Positions 42,060 through 50,542 of a DNA stretch of 64,000 nucleotides are shown here, piece by piece. The stretch comes from Nostoc indistinguendum CM1-VF10. Its GTDB lineage: Bacteria; Cyanobacteriota; Cyanobacteriia; Cyanobacteriales; Nostocaceae. The notes below the pieces were generated by a model that worked only from the letters and a program-made list of their open reading frames with translations, searched no databases and was not told the DNA's origin. The number at the start of each line of letters is the position of its first letter. The stretch's first letter is position 1. Made by a program: the position numbers and the translations under genes. The stretch lies in the NCBI GenBank assembly GCA_019359215.1, contig JAHHHS010000003.1:62001-126000 (forward strand), in the 5' to 3' direction.

Positions 42060-42216
42060 TGTTTAAAAGTGTTACATTTATTTACACAAACAATAGCAGC
42101 CGATGTAACTCAGCGCTACAGCTTAGTTATCAATTGGCGTGCTTTCCCCCGCTCCATACCTTTTTATCCTCCTAACACAGCAAGCAGGAAATTAACCAGC
42201 CATCGGCTGGTTTTTG
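42060..42216 (+). ncRNA. candidate small RNA ending in a Rho-independent terminator
   Basis: AACCAGCC (42194-42201) and GGCTGGTT (42205-42212) form an 8-bp stem with a 3-base loop and a T-run (42211-42215). About 160 bp of non-coding sequence with an AT-rich promoter-like stretch (42058-42085) precedes it. It may simply end the preceding M48-like transcript, 230 bp upstream, but the separation by repeats makes an independent RNA possible. Confidence 0.4.
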
Positions 42217-42629
42217 TTTCAAAATATGCCCCCATGAATAAAAAAATGTGTTTTATGTTACGATGCAATAATACTAACGTCGGAAATGTATGCGCTAAAC
42301 TAGCTACGTAGAAAATACCGTGGTAATGTAAGGAATGGTATTAGGTTCTGCGAAAAAGGCATGGAAGAAAGCGTGTACTTTAGCAGGCAATAGGCTATTA
42401 AATTTACAATTCTTAGAATTAAGGTGTTATTAGCTCACCATAGTGTGGGCCTTTGGATTAAACAAGCTTGATCCCGACGAAAAACTGTATTGTTGTATAA
42501 GTTAACAGTTTCGAGCAAAAAAATTGGTTGATGGCAGTCTTGGTCAATAGCATCTATTTAATTAAAAGCCAAAGCCAAGTTATTGTTTTCTTGCCTTGCC
42601 ATGTTCATTTAACTCTGGAGGTATAGTTC
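42217..42629. other. 413 bp leader and promoter region of the RNA-binding protein gene
   Basis: No ORF is credible. GGAGG at 42617-42621 is a good ribosome-binding site for the ATG at 42630. Genes of this RRM family often have long 5' leaders with cold regulation; I see no specific element here. Confidence 0.5.
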
Positions 42630-43136
42630 ATGTCCATTCGCCTATATATAGGTAATTTGCCTAAAGAAGAAATAGATCGTCAGGATCTGCAAGCAGTTTT
42701 TGCAGCAGAAGGTGATGCTGTAACTACTAAATTAATTAAAGACCGTAAAACTGGCAAATGCCGTGGTTTCGGTTTTCTTACAGTCAACAACGACGAGCAA
42801 GCTGACGAAATTATTGAAAAATATAATGGTCAGATGTTCAAAGATACTCCTATTAAGCTAGAGAAAGCATTACCTCGGACAAAAGGTGATGAGGGCGAGG
42901 AGCAAGCTCCAAAACCAGTTACTGCTGCTAGTAGTACCCCCACTCCTATGCCTACTAGAGAAGGTAGCCGCCGCGAGAAAAGCTCTAAGAAGCCTCGCCG
43001 TGGCTCAGGTGGCGGCGGAGCTTCTCGTGAAAGCAGCACCACAACCACCGATTCAGACGCTATTCGTCCAGATCCTCGTTGGGCTTCGGAATTAGAAAAG
43101 CTGAAGCAGATGCTAGCTGCACAAACTACGAATTAA
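42630..43136 (+). CDS. RRM-type RNA-binding protein
   Basis: The 168-residue protein has one N-terminal RNA recognition motif: RNP2 is LYIGNL (residues 5-10) and RNP1 is KCRGFGFLTV (about 48-57), with the usual aromatic residues for stacking on RNA. The C-terminal half is a basic, Gly/Ser-rich tail (RREKSSKKPRRGSGGGG) and a final acidic helix. Cyanobacterial Rbp proteins of this type are cold- or stress-responsive and bind mRNA. The tail is longer than in the classic 100-residue Rbp. Strong GGAGG ribosome-binding site. Confidence 0.9.
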   Translation: MSIRLYIGNLPKEEIDRQDLQAVFAAEGDAVTTKLIKDRKTGKCRGFGFLTVNNDEQADEIIEKYNGQMFKDTPIKLEKALPRTKGDEGEEQAPKPVTAASSTPTPMPTREGSRREKSSKKPRRGSGGGGASRESSTTTTDSDAIRPDPRWASELEKLKQMLAAQTTN

Positions 43137-43152
43137 TCCTTAAGGGAGAAAC

Positions 43153-43198
43153 ATTAAAAATTAAAAATCAGAAATTTTTTTGGTTTTTAATTTTTAAT
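43153..43198 (+). terminator. AT-rich hairpin after the RRM gene
   Basis: ATTAAAAATTAAAAA (43153-43167) pairs perfectly with TTTTTAATTTTTAAT (43184-43198). All A-T pairs, located 17 bp after the stop. Confidence 0.5.
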
Positions 43199-43239
43199 TG
43201 TTGATAATTATCTAGCTGCTTAGTTTAATGAACTTGCAG

Positions 43240-43480
43240 CTAATTTTGTAAGTGCGTAGGCGCAACCAGCCGTAGGCATCGAAATTGTCGAATCGTGGAG
43301 AATTAAGGGCTAAAATTTAAACGCAGAGGAACGCAAAGGTAAGCGCAGAGGCACGCAGAGAATATGCTACAAAGTAATAAGATTTTTACTTAGAATAAAA
43401 TTAAGTTTTTGTGATTAGACGCATTAAAAAAACTGGACGATAGGGATGCGATGCCTGCGGCGGGCTGCGCCTACGCAGTA
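43240..43480. repeat. mixed dispersed repeats between the RRM gene and sufE
   Basis: The stretch contains GCGTAGGCGCAACCAGCCG with GTAGGCATCG (43253-43280), a CGCAGAGGAACGCAAAGG type run (43322-43360) and GCGATGCCTGCGGCGGGCTG with GCGCCTACGC (43448-43475). All are familiar Nostoc repeat families. No gene is seen from 43137 to 43594. Confidence 0.7.
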
Positions 43481-43594
43481 ATTATCTAGATTTGACATAT
43501 TATAGCTAGCTGATATGCCAAGGTGAACCGGAGGCGCGATTCCTCTAAAGATAATCTACACTCAAAGTGATACCGATCATTGGCAGCTTCTGTT

Positions 43595-44035
43595 ATGTCC
43601 TCAACTCTAGATTCTTTGCCACCTGCGCTTGCTAAAATTGTCCAGCGCTTTCAACGCGCTTCCGAACCGAAGCGGCGCTATGAACAGCTAATCTGGTATG
43701 CTCAGAAGCTCAATGAGTTCCCAGAAGCTGATAAATTACCCGAAAATAAAGTTCCTGGTTGCGTGTCTCAAGTTTATATCACAGCAGCTTTGGATGAAGG
43801 TAAGGTTGTGTTTCAGGGCGATTCCGATTCCCAGTTAACCAAAGGATTAGTCGGGCTTCTGGTTGAAGGATTGCATGGACTAACGCCAAGTGAGATTGTC
43901 CAACTTACTCCAGATTTTATTCAAGAAACAGGCTTAAATGTTAGCCTGACACCTTCCCGTGCTAATGGATTTTACAACATTTTTAAAACCATGCAAAAAA
44001 AAGCATTGGAATGTAAGTTAGATTTGCCTAGTTAA
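43595..44035 (+). CDS. SufE family sulfur-transfer protein
   Basis: From ATG 43595 the protein has 146 residues. NKVPGCVSQVYI contains the sulfur-accepting cysteine, and the preceding RYEQLIWYAQKLNEFPE matches the SufE core. It accepts persulfide sulfur from SufS for iron-sulfur cluster assembly by SUF. No other suf gene is in the window. The frame extends to TTG 43580, but ATG 43595 fits the family start better. Confidence 0.9.
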   Translation: MSSTLDSLPPALAKIVQRFQRASEPKRRYEQLIWYAQKLNEFPEADKLPENKVPGCVSQVYITAALDEGKVVFQGDSDSQLTKGLVGLLVEGLHGLTPSEIVQLTPDFIQETGLNVSLTPSRANGFYNIFKTMQKKALECKLDLPS

Positions 44036-44661
44036 ACTTGGTCATTTGTCATTTGTCATTGGTCATTAGCGAAAGGCAACTGACAAATAAGGTACAACTA
44101 CCAAAATTTAGTCTAATGTCAACAAATTTATTATCTACCTCTGCTACTACTGGTTTTGGTGGAGTGGTTCAAGAATATCTCTGGAATTGGGAAAATCAGC
44201 AATTGCGCGTTGCATATGAAACCCTTGGTAAAGGTTCACCGCTATTGCTATTACCATCTTTCAGCAGTGTTTCGACGCGTTTGGAAGTAGGCGAACTTGC
44301 TAAGTTGCTAGCTCCGAATTTTCAAGTTGTGGCCATAGATTGGCCTGGATTTGGTGAATCTTCTCGTCCTAGCTTGAATTATCGACCAGAAATATATCAG
44401 CACTTTCTGGAAGATTTTGTCAAAGCTATTTTTAATACTCCCATTACTGTGGTAGCGGCGGGCCATGCAGCTAGTTACGTTTTACAATTAGCTGTTCAGC
44501 AGGCTGCTTTCTCAAAGTTGTATTGTTAGCTCCTACTTGGCGTGGGCCTTTGCCGACAATGGGGGCAAATCAGCAAATAGCTGGCATGGTGACAGAATTG
44601 GTGCGATCGCCTATACTTGGTCAAGCTCTCTACAAACTCAACACTACCCCATCCTTCTTAA

Positions 44662-46062
44662 CCCTGTTTTGTCACTCTAGGCAGAGGAAAAGTAGAAATC
44701 AGGGTGAGTCAGAGATATAAAAATTGAACTGGTGAGGTTATAAATAATAGATTGAAGTTTAGAAAAGCCCAAAGACAATTGGGGAATAGGAAAAACTGTT
44801 AAGCAGGGATATATTAGGTTAAATAAGGTAAAAGGTTGAATTATTAAACGGAGATTGTTAAGAATATTCTTCCAGCCTTTTTCATCATTCCACCAGGGAT
44901 GCGAAGCTAATTTCGATGGAGATTTTGGCACAGAAGACTGGATTTGTTCAGAGTGTAGGCTAACCATTAAATAGCTGCTACAAACAATCTCCCACCAGCG
45001 TTCAATATCCGGGTAGTGAGTTAGCCGATAATCTGCCCAACCTAATTCATTCTTGCTTTGCTTCAACCCATACTCAACCCATACTCAACCCAAGTTCTTA
45101 AACCATAAAAGTTTCCCACATCTCTTGGTGTAAGGTCTGGGTATCTACTCATCACATACCAAGTAGTGTTACCAGGTAATTTCTCTCGAGCTGTGGTAAT
45201 CTGCCAGTACCTATTCTCGCTACGTTTACCATGAATTATTTCTCTGATAAACCTCTTTTCACTGCTCAGATCAGAAAATACTCGTTTAAACTTATGCCAC
45301 TTCAAATATTGAGTGTATTGTCTTGGAAGTAGCTTTACAGAATGGTTTGAGCGAATTGCTACTATATAGTTTTTCTTGAATTCATCTAATACAGCTATGA
45401 AGTTCTTACCACTTTCACCATATAAACTATCTGCCAGTACTAAGTTAAAGTTAAAACCCATTGATTCTAGTTTTCTCATCAGTATTGCCGCTATTTCCGG
45501 TTTAGTGCGATACTTATCCCCTGGCTTTAACCTTTCACGAGGCTTATATACTTCAAACAGTAGCGGAAAAGTCATCCCGCAGAACACACCATACGCTGTC
45601 ACTGCCACAATTCCGTTCTCTATTTTTCCCAAGTTTCCTATATACTGCCGTTTCACATAATCTGTCTTATTCCCTTTTTTTTTATCTCCTGTCTCATCAA
45701 TAATCAGAATGATTGGTTTACCTTTTAGAACTTGTAAAATTAGCTCTAGTCGCAAAGCTCTTAACTTCTCTATATCCCACGGTGATGTAGTTAAAAAATG
45801 ATGCAAACCAAGAGTGATTATCCAATCCTACAATTTTTGCTATTTCTGGTAAGGTTTTCCGTTTTAGTTCAGAAATACACCCTACATGAAGGTACTTAAA
45901 AGCCTCGAAGCTCCTAACATCTGGAAACAGGCTTTTATACCATTGACAATATTCGTCCACGAATTTGACTGTTGGTGCGGCTGGACGAGGCTGTACCATA
46001 CTCTGTATCTTGGTTCTAGCGTTTGTACGCTATTATACTACCGCCAGAGTGACAAAACAGGG
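44662..46062. mobile_element. IS701-family insertion sequence, 1401 bp, with degenerate transposase
   Basis: The ends are inverted repeats: the first 17 bases CCCTGTTTTGTCACTCT are identical to the reverse complement of the last 17. It is flanked by a direct TTAA duplication (44658-44661 and 46063-46066), which matches the YTAR target duplication I recall for IS701 elements. Contains one transposase on the minus strand, broken by two frameshifts. Confidence 0.93.
44677..45999 (-). pseudogene. IS701-family DDE transposase, two frameshifts
   Basis: Three frames together encode one transposase. Part A (45999 to about 45805) has EYCQWYKSLFPDVRSFEAF. Part B (45806-45063) holds the first Asp (LIIDETGDKKKG) and second Asp (VLADSLYG). 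Part C (45066-44677) holds the Glu region (DYRLTHYPDIERWWEIV). Between A and B one extra T in TGGTTTGCAT shifts the frame; with TGGTTGCAT it would read SWLHHFL. Between B and C an 11-bp tandem duplication (CCCATACTCAA, 45067-45077 and 45078-45088) breaks the frame; one copy restores EYGLKQSK. The DDE residues survive but no full product can be made without recoding. Confidence 0.9.
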
Positions 46063-46435
46063 TTAAGTTTGATGTATCGCCGTCATGTCTTTACTGACGC
46101 GGCTAAAATTACACCCAGTTTCATCGAGAAGAAATGGCAAACAACTCAACAACCAGGAGCGCGATTTGCGTCTGCTGCCTTTGTAACTGGTAATCTCGAT
46201 GCTGTACATGAACAATCTGATTTTCTGGAACTTGTGCAGTCTTTAACTGTACCCCTCATGGTAGTAGTTGGGGAATCTAGCTCCCCCAAATCACGAGAAG
46301 AAATGAATGCTTTGGTAGCCTTACCAGGAGTAAGAAGCGTTGTTATCCCTGGTTCTTTGGGACTACATGAAGAATACCCAGCAGTTGTTTTAGAAGCAGT
46401 TCAAGATTTTTTGTTCTCCTCAGAAAATTAAATCG

Positions 46436-46476
46436 TCGCACCAAGACGCAAAGAATCGTTTTGCACCTTGGTGCGA
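46436..46476. terminator. bidirectional hairpin between convergent genes
   Basis: TCGCACCAAG (46436-46445) pairs perfectly with CTTGGTGCGA (46467-46476). It lies between the hydrolase pseudogene stop (46431) and the PEP-CTERM gene stop (46485). Confidence 0.65.
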
Positions 46477-46484
46477 GATTAAGA

Positions 46485-47432
46485 TTAGTTCAAGGTACTA
46501 CGAGTAAGTTTTTGCAAGCGAGAAAGAGAAAGCGCCAGTAAACCGACTATACCAAGACCAAGAACAGTCGATGACTCAGGCACTGCCTTGACTTCAAAAT
46601 CAAAATTGAAAGTGCCAGACTCTTTAAAGGGAATACGGTGATTATCAGTGCCTAAATCCACTAATTTGAATGATGCAGAGTAAGTTCCCAGTGGTGCAGC
46701 AGCATCAGTTGAAAAGGTAGGAGTGAACGAAAAATTATCACCACTGCCGATTGTGTAGATATCGCCTACTGACTTGAGAATATCAACGCCTGCTGAATCA
46801 CTAATATTCAATCCACTGCTAATTGAGGCTAATTGTAAACCAATATTTGCACCTTCAAGAGACGACTGCCAACGACCATTAGAGCTATTGAACAAATACT
46901 GGTTGTCTAATTCTTTTGAAGTTTTTAGAGACGCTAGAGGTTCTATCGTCAGATTGCTATATTCCTTATCTGTTGGAGTACTAATCAAGCGACCAGTATA
47001 AAACCCTGTGCCAGGTAATAATGTTAGCGGTGGTTGTTCTGAGTAAGACTCAGGAATTCGGTTATTTGTATTGGTTGGGTTAATAGTTGGGTTATCTAAA
47101 GAACCTGAGTAGCTATAAGTACCAATGCCGTGGAAATGGCTAGATTCAGGCGTGTCTTCATTCCTGTGTGCAAAGAGAAGGGTCAAACGATTGTAGTTAG
47201 GGTTCTCCAATCCTGCGTATGTCCCTGTAGAGAGAACCTCCAAACCATCTAACCCAATGTAAAAGCCCGTTTCATCCGAATGATTATGAGTATCATCACC
47301 TTGTGCCGGGGCTATTGCGGTAGATAAAACCAACGGTGCAATGATAAAAAAGCTGATTGCAATAGACGCAGATGCTTGTCCTGCTTGAGTTAATTGCTTT
47401 CTCAAGCCGGTAGTGTTTTTTGAAACCACCAC
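46485..47432 (-). CDS. Zur-regulated PEP-CTERM protein (all3515-like)
   Basis: The 315-residue exported protein has an N-terminal signal segment (SIAISFFIIAPLVLSTAIAPA) followed by a His/Asp-rich mature start (GDDTHNHSDETG). The C-terminus is a PEP-CTERM sorting signal: VPESSTVLGLGIVGLLALSL followed by basic residues. SSHFHGIGTYSYSG contains more His residues that could bind metal. The whole resembles the all3515-type Zur-repressed PEP-CTERM proteins. A Zur-like palindrome lies 33-47 bp upstream and the divergent neighbour is a COG0523 GTPase, both supporting a zinc role. Metal binding is inferred, not shown. Confidence 0.85.
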   Translation of the reverse strand: MVVSKNTTGLRKQLTQAGQASASIAISFFIIAPLVLSTAIAPAQGDDTHNHSDETGFYIGLDGLEVLSTGTYAGLENPNYNRLTLLFAHRNEDTPESSHFHGIGTYSYSGSLDNPTINPTNTNNRIPESYSEQPPLTLLPGTGFYTGRLISTPTDKEYSNLTIEPLASLKTSKELDNQYLFNSSNGRWQSSLEGANIGLQLASISSGLNISDSAGVDILKSVGDIYTIGSGDNFSFTPTFSTDAAAPLGTYSASFKLVDLGTDNHRIPFKESGTFNFDFEVKAVPESSTVLGLGIVGLLALSLSRLQKLTRSTLN

Positions 47433-47464
47433 GCTACTCCATCAAAGTATAATTTTTTTCTCTA

Positions 47465-47479
47465 AAATAATGATTATCA
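47465..47479 (-). promoter_or_regulatory. candidate Zur box for the PEP-CTERM gene
   Basis: Read on the minus strand the site is TGATAATCATTATTT, matching 13 of 15 positions of the cyanobacterial Zur consensus TGATAATNATTATCA. It lies 33 bp before the gene start. Confidence 0.7.
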
Positions 47480-47687
47480 TTATAGTGGTAAGGTTGTCAA
47501 GCTACTAATCTGCGACTTACCGCAGGGTGTTAACTTGTATGCAATATTGCCAGCCAACTTTTAAATATCTATTACTTATTACAGATGCATAGAAATAAAA
47601 TGTTTGGTTATTAAATTATGTGATTATTTTCCTGAAACCCAAAATAATAGTAAGTTCGCACAAAAATATAAAAAGATTTATCATAGG

Positions 47688-47702
47688 CGATAATGATTAT
47701 CC
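47688..47702 (+). promoter_or_regulatory. candidate Zur box for the COG0523 GTPase gene
   Basis: CGATAATGATTATCC contains the perfect core GATAATNATTATC of the Zur consensus and is palindromic. It ends 28 bp before the ATG at 47731. Confidence 0.75.
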
Positions 47703-47730
47703 ATAAGGTGAGACAAGAGGAATTTAGAGT

Positions 47731-48702
47731 ATGGTGGCTGACGTAATCAACAATTCAGTTCCCGTTACTGTTATTACAGGCTATTTGGGAGCAGGTAAAA
47801 CGACTCTACTCAATCACATCCTCACCTACGAACACGGCAAAAAAGTTGCTGTGATTGTCAATGAATTTGGGGAAGTGGGTATTGATAATCAATTGATTAT
47901 CGATGCAGATGAAGAAATATTTGAAATGAATAATGGCTGTATTTGTTGTACAGTACGCGGCGATTTAATTCGCATCATTGGCAATTTGATGAAGCGGCGC
48001 GATAAATTTGACCATTTAGTAATTGAAACAACTGGATTAGCCGATCCTGCACCAGTGATTCAGACATTTTTTGTTGATGAAGATTTACAAAGCCAACTGT
48101 CTCTAGATGCGGTGGTGACAGTTGTAGATGCCAAGCACATTTCGCAGCACTGGGATGCAGACGAAGCGCAAGAACAGATTGCCTTTGCCGATGTAATTTT
48201 ACTTAATAAAACAGATTTGGTACCGCCAGAAGAGTTGGATGAATTAGAAAAACGGATTCGGGCGATGAATGCGATCGCAAAAATTCACCGTACCCAAAAT
48301 TCTGAATTAGGAATGGATGCTTTATTAGGTGTAAAAGCCTTTGATTTAGATCGTGCATTAGAAATTGATCCAGATTTCTTAGGCGAAGATGCCCACGTAC
48401 ACGATGAAACTGTCTCTTCTGTAGCTTTAGTAGAAGCAGGTGCAGTAGATGGAGAAAAATTAAACACTTGGCTTTCCGAGTTACTGCGTACCCAAGGGCC
48501 AGATATTTTTCGGATGAAAGGCATTTTAAATATTGCTGGAGAAGATAATCGATTTGTATTCCAAGGAGTACACATGATATTTGATGGCAAACCCGATCGC
48601 CCCTGGAAACCAAGCGAAACCCCCAAAAACGAACTAGTCTTCATCGGGCGCAACCTTGATGCAGCCAAACTCAAGCAAGATTTTCTCGCTTGTTTAGCGT
48701 AA
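47731..48702 (+). CDS. COG0523 (CobW/P47K) GTPase, probable zinc metallochaperone
   Basis: In this 323-residue protein, the Walker A loop is GYLGAGKTTLLN, the metal-binding CxCC motif is NNGCICCTVRGDL, the Walker B region is VIETTGLADPAP and the guanine motif is NKTD. The CobW C-terminal domain follows, ending GRNLD. His/Glu-containing linker DAHVHDE may bind metal. Zur-controlled members of this family supply zinc to client proteins when zinc is scarce. The adjacent Zur-like box and divergent PEP-CTERM gene support that over a cobalamin role. No cobalamin genes are nearby. Confidence 0.88.
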   Translation: MVADVINNSVPVTVITGYLGAGKTTLLNHILTYEHGKKVAVIVNEFGEVGIDNQLIIDADEEIFEMNNGCICCTVRGDLIRIIGNLMKRRDKFDHLVIETTGLADPAPVIQTFFVDEDLQSQLSLDAVVTVVDAKHISQHWDADEAQEQIAFADVILLNKTDLVPPEELDELEKRIRAMNAIAKIHRTQNSELGMDALLGVKAFDLDRALEIDPDFLGEDAHVHDETVSSVALVEAGAVDGEKLNTWLSELLRTQGPDIFRMKGILNIAGEDNRFVFQGVHMIFDGKPDRPWKPSETPKNELVFIGRNLDAAKLKQDFLACLA

Positions 48703-48735
48703 AACAAGCTGTTCTTGGGCAGAGGAGGCAGGGGT

Positions 48736-48780
48736 GCAGAGCAGATGCCCCATGCCCCATGCCCTATGCCCCATTCCCTC
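48736..48780. repeat. heptameric tandem repeat (ATGCCCC unit)
   Basis: Four to five CATGCCC/CTATGCCC units fill the gap between the GTPase and WD40 genes. Translating through it gives the false N-terminus of the longest WD40 frame. Confidence 0.85.
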
Positions 48781-48789
48781 TTTACAAAT

Positions 48790-49851
48790 ATGAACACCAC
48801 AACCAGCAAATCTAAGGAATTTGAACAACACTATTCGGGGACACTTTCAGATTATGTAACTGCGATCGCTTGGTCGCCACAAGGTAAAACTTTAGCAGCA
48901 ACTTCCGCCGCCGGTGAAGTAGTTCTGTGGAATGATGGCGAACTCACAACTTTACAAACTGGTAACGGTAAATCAGTAGACTGTCTCGCATTTTCCCCAG
49001 ATGGAAAATTTTTAGCGGTTGGCGGACAAGATGGACAGGTAAAAATTTGGCGCGACACTGAATTAATCGCCACCTTGGAAAATGCCCCCGCATGGGTTGA
49101 CAAGCTAGCTTGGAATTACACCAGTAACCAACTAGCTTTTAGTTTGGGGCGTTACGTCCAAGTTTGGGATGCAGATACTCGTGAAATTGTCGTAACGCTG
49201 AATTTCGACAACTCTTCAGTACTGGGTATAGATTGGCGTATTGACGGACAATACTTAGCCATTAGTGGTTATAAGGGAGTCAAAATTTGGCATAGTCAAA
49301 ACTGGGATGAAGAACCATACAACCTAGATATGACTACCGTCAGTTTAGCTATGGCTTGGTCGCCTGATGGCAAATACCTCGCTTCTGGCAACATGGATCG
49401 TAGTGTCACCGTTTTAGAATGGAACAACCCCGACCCTTGGGTAATGCGTGGCTTCCCTGGTAAAATTCGCCAATTGGCATGGTCAGAAGCTACCACGAAA
49501 CTGGGTGCGCCAATATTGGCATCTTCTAGCGTTGAAGGTATTGTGGTTTGGGAAAAGCTAGAGGATGATTCTTTAGGTTGGGAAGCGCGAGTATTAACTA
49601 ATCATGTGGGTGTGATCAATGCGATCGCCTTTGCACCCAAAAGCTTCCTTCTCGCTTCTGCTGCTGCTGACGGTTGGTTGTGTTTGTGGAACAAAGCCAA
49701 AGAAGTATCCCAAATTATCACAGGTGTCTCAGCAGGATTTTCCACCCTAGCTTGGCATCCCCAAGGCAAGTTACTGGCCGCAGGGGGTGAACAGGGCGAA
49801 TTACTTGTATGGTCAAAGGTTTTGCGGGGTCAAGGATTTGGGCGTAGTTAA
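48790..49851 (+). CDS. WD40-repeat protein
   Basis: From ATG 48790 the protein has 353 residues and consists almost wholly of WD40-type blades (AIAWSPQGKTLAATSAAGEVV, LAFSPDGKFLAVGGQDGQVKI, and others up to LAWHPQGKLLAAGGEQGELLVW), about seven, enough for one propeller. No signal peptide, kinase or other domain. It is 87 bp downstream of the COG0523 GTPase on the same strand and may share the Zur-controlled transcript. WD40 propellers are interaction scaffolds; the partner is unknown. The frame upstream to 48715 is made of repeat sequence and is rejected. Confidence 0.87.
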   Translation: MNTTTSKSKEFEQHYSGTLSDYVTAIAWSPQGKTLAATSAAGEVVLWNDGELTTLQTGNGKSVDCLAFSPDGKFLAVGGQDGQVKIWRDTELIATLENAPAWVDKLAWNYTSNQLAFSLGRYVQVWDADTREIVVTLNFDNSSVLGIDWRIDGQYLAISGYKGVKIWHSQNWDEEPYNLDMTTVSLAMAWSPDGKYLASGNMDRSVTVLEWNNPDPWVMRGFPGKIRQLAWSEATTKLGAPILASSSVEGIVVWEKLEDDSLGWEARVLTNHVGVINAIAFAPKSFLLASAAADGWLCLWNKAKEVSQIITGVSAGFSTLAWHPQGKLLAAGGEQGELLVWSKVLRGQGFGRS

Positions 49852-49929
49852 GCAATACTTGGTAATTAAAATTGAAGGTGGGCAATTTATTAGCTATGCT
49901 GTATCAGCAAAGCTATCTTTGTGTGAATT

Positions 49930-50202
49930 ATGAACATAGTCAAACTGATTTTACTTGCCTGTCCCGCATTTCTAGTATCCATGCTGCTGGTAGTCAATCC
50001 AGCACACGCATCCAGCCTGAAATCTGAATATGCTACACAAATTATTACGGTAGCATCTACACAACAAATTCCTGAACTGGCAACACCAAAGTTTAATCAA
50101 ACATCTAATCCGATTATTGATCAACTTGGTTGCAATTGTGCCAACTGTGTTCAGTCTAAATTTCAGTCCCTACAAGGCAAGCTGCCATCTGTTGGTTTTT
50201 AA
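49930..50202 (+). CDS. small secreted protein with CNCANC motif
   Basis: The 90-residue protein has a clear signal peptide (ILLACPAFLVSMLLVVNPAHA, cleavage after AHA near residue 27). The mature ~63 residues end with LGCNCANCVQSKF, three cysteines in a C-x-C-x2-C pattern. This could bind a metal or form disulfides. I do not recognise a named family. It is separate from ndhB by 340 bp and from the WD40 gene by 78 bp. Confidence 0.72.
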   Translation: MNIVKLILLACPAFLVSMLLVVNPAHASSLKSEYATQIITVASTQQIPELATPKFNQTSNPIIDQLGCNCANCVQSKFQSLQGKLPSVGF

Positions 50203-50542
50203 TAAACTTAGGAATTATGAATATTGTAGGGGCACAGCAATGCTATGCCCTTATTAATTTTATGAGCTTTTTGTCCGTGGCGATCGCCCACGGCACGCAC
50301 TTGTTGCGGCATGATTATTTATGATATTCGCTAAAGGTCACGCCTGAAAAACAAAGTAGGAAAGTTGTTAGGTAAATTCTTAGATACGGAGAAAACTGCT
50401 GGTAAGTCAGTAAAGTTGGTGCGATTGGCATCTGCACCCAAGCTGTTAAGCTCTTGTTAAAAGAGCTAGTCTGGGGATTAGAAAACTTGCTAGAGTGAAC
50501 AGAGTTAGCCTTAATGTCTAATCCCCAAAACCTATACATCTC
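50203..50542. other. 340 bp intergenic region before ndhB
   Basis: It contains a hairpin-like repeat (GTAGGGGCACAGCAATGCTA with TGCCCTTA, 50227-50253) and CCGTGGCGATCGCCCACGG (50276-50294), a palindrome around a HIP1 octamer. The ndhB promoter must be here. No gene is seen. Confidence 0.5.

Larger units (their letters stand above)
44116..46431 (+). pseudogene. alpha/beta hydrolase gene split by a frameshift and an IS701-type insertion
   Basis: The 5' part (from ATG 44116) encodes an alpha/beta hydrolase with FQVVAIDWPGFGESSRPS. Translation then stops at 44527 because of a one-base loss near 44516: restoring one A in the TCAAAG run gives FSKVVLLAPTWRGP. The second frame continues to SFL at 44660, where an insertion sequence begins. 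Removing 44662-46062 plus one TTAA copy rejoins SFL to SLMYRRHVF, and the frame then runs to 46431. The elbow reads AAGHAASYVL, with Ala where the nucleophile serine is expected, so the intact ancestor may not have been a hydrolase. Follows sufE. Confidence 0.88.

Noticed and set aside
42140..42216. Yfr1-type small RNA
   Set aside because: The characteristic ACTCCTCACAC motif is absent; the nearest word is TCCTCCTAACAC and the neighbouring genes differ.
42069..42311. 80-codon frame upstream of the RRM gene
   Set aside because: It crosses the strong terminator hairpin at 42194-42216 and has no coding signature.
45886..46431. 181-codon plus-strand frame through the right end of the insertion sequence
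   Set aside because: Its first part is antisense to the transposase and inverted repeat; only the part after 46066 belongs to the hydrolase pseudogene.
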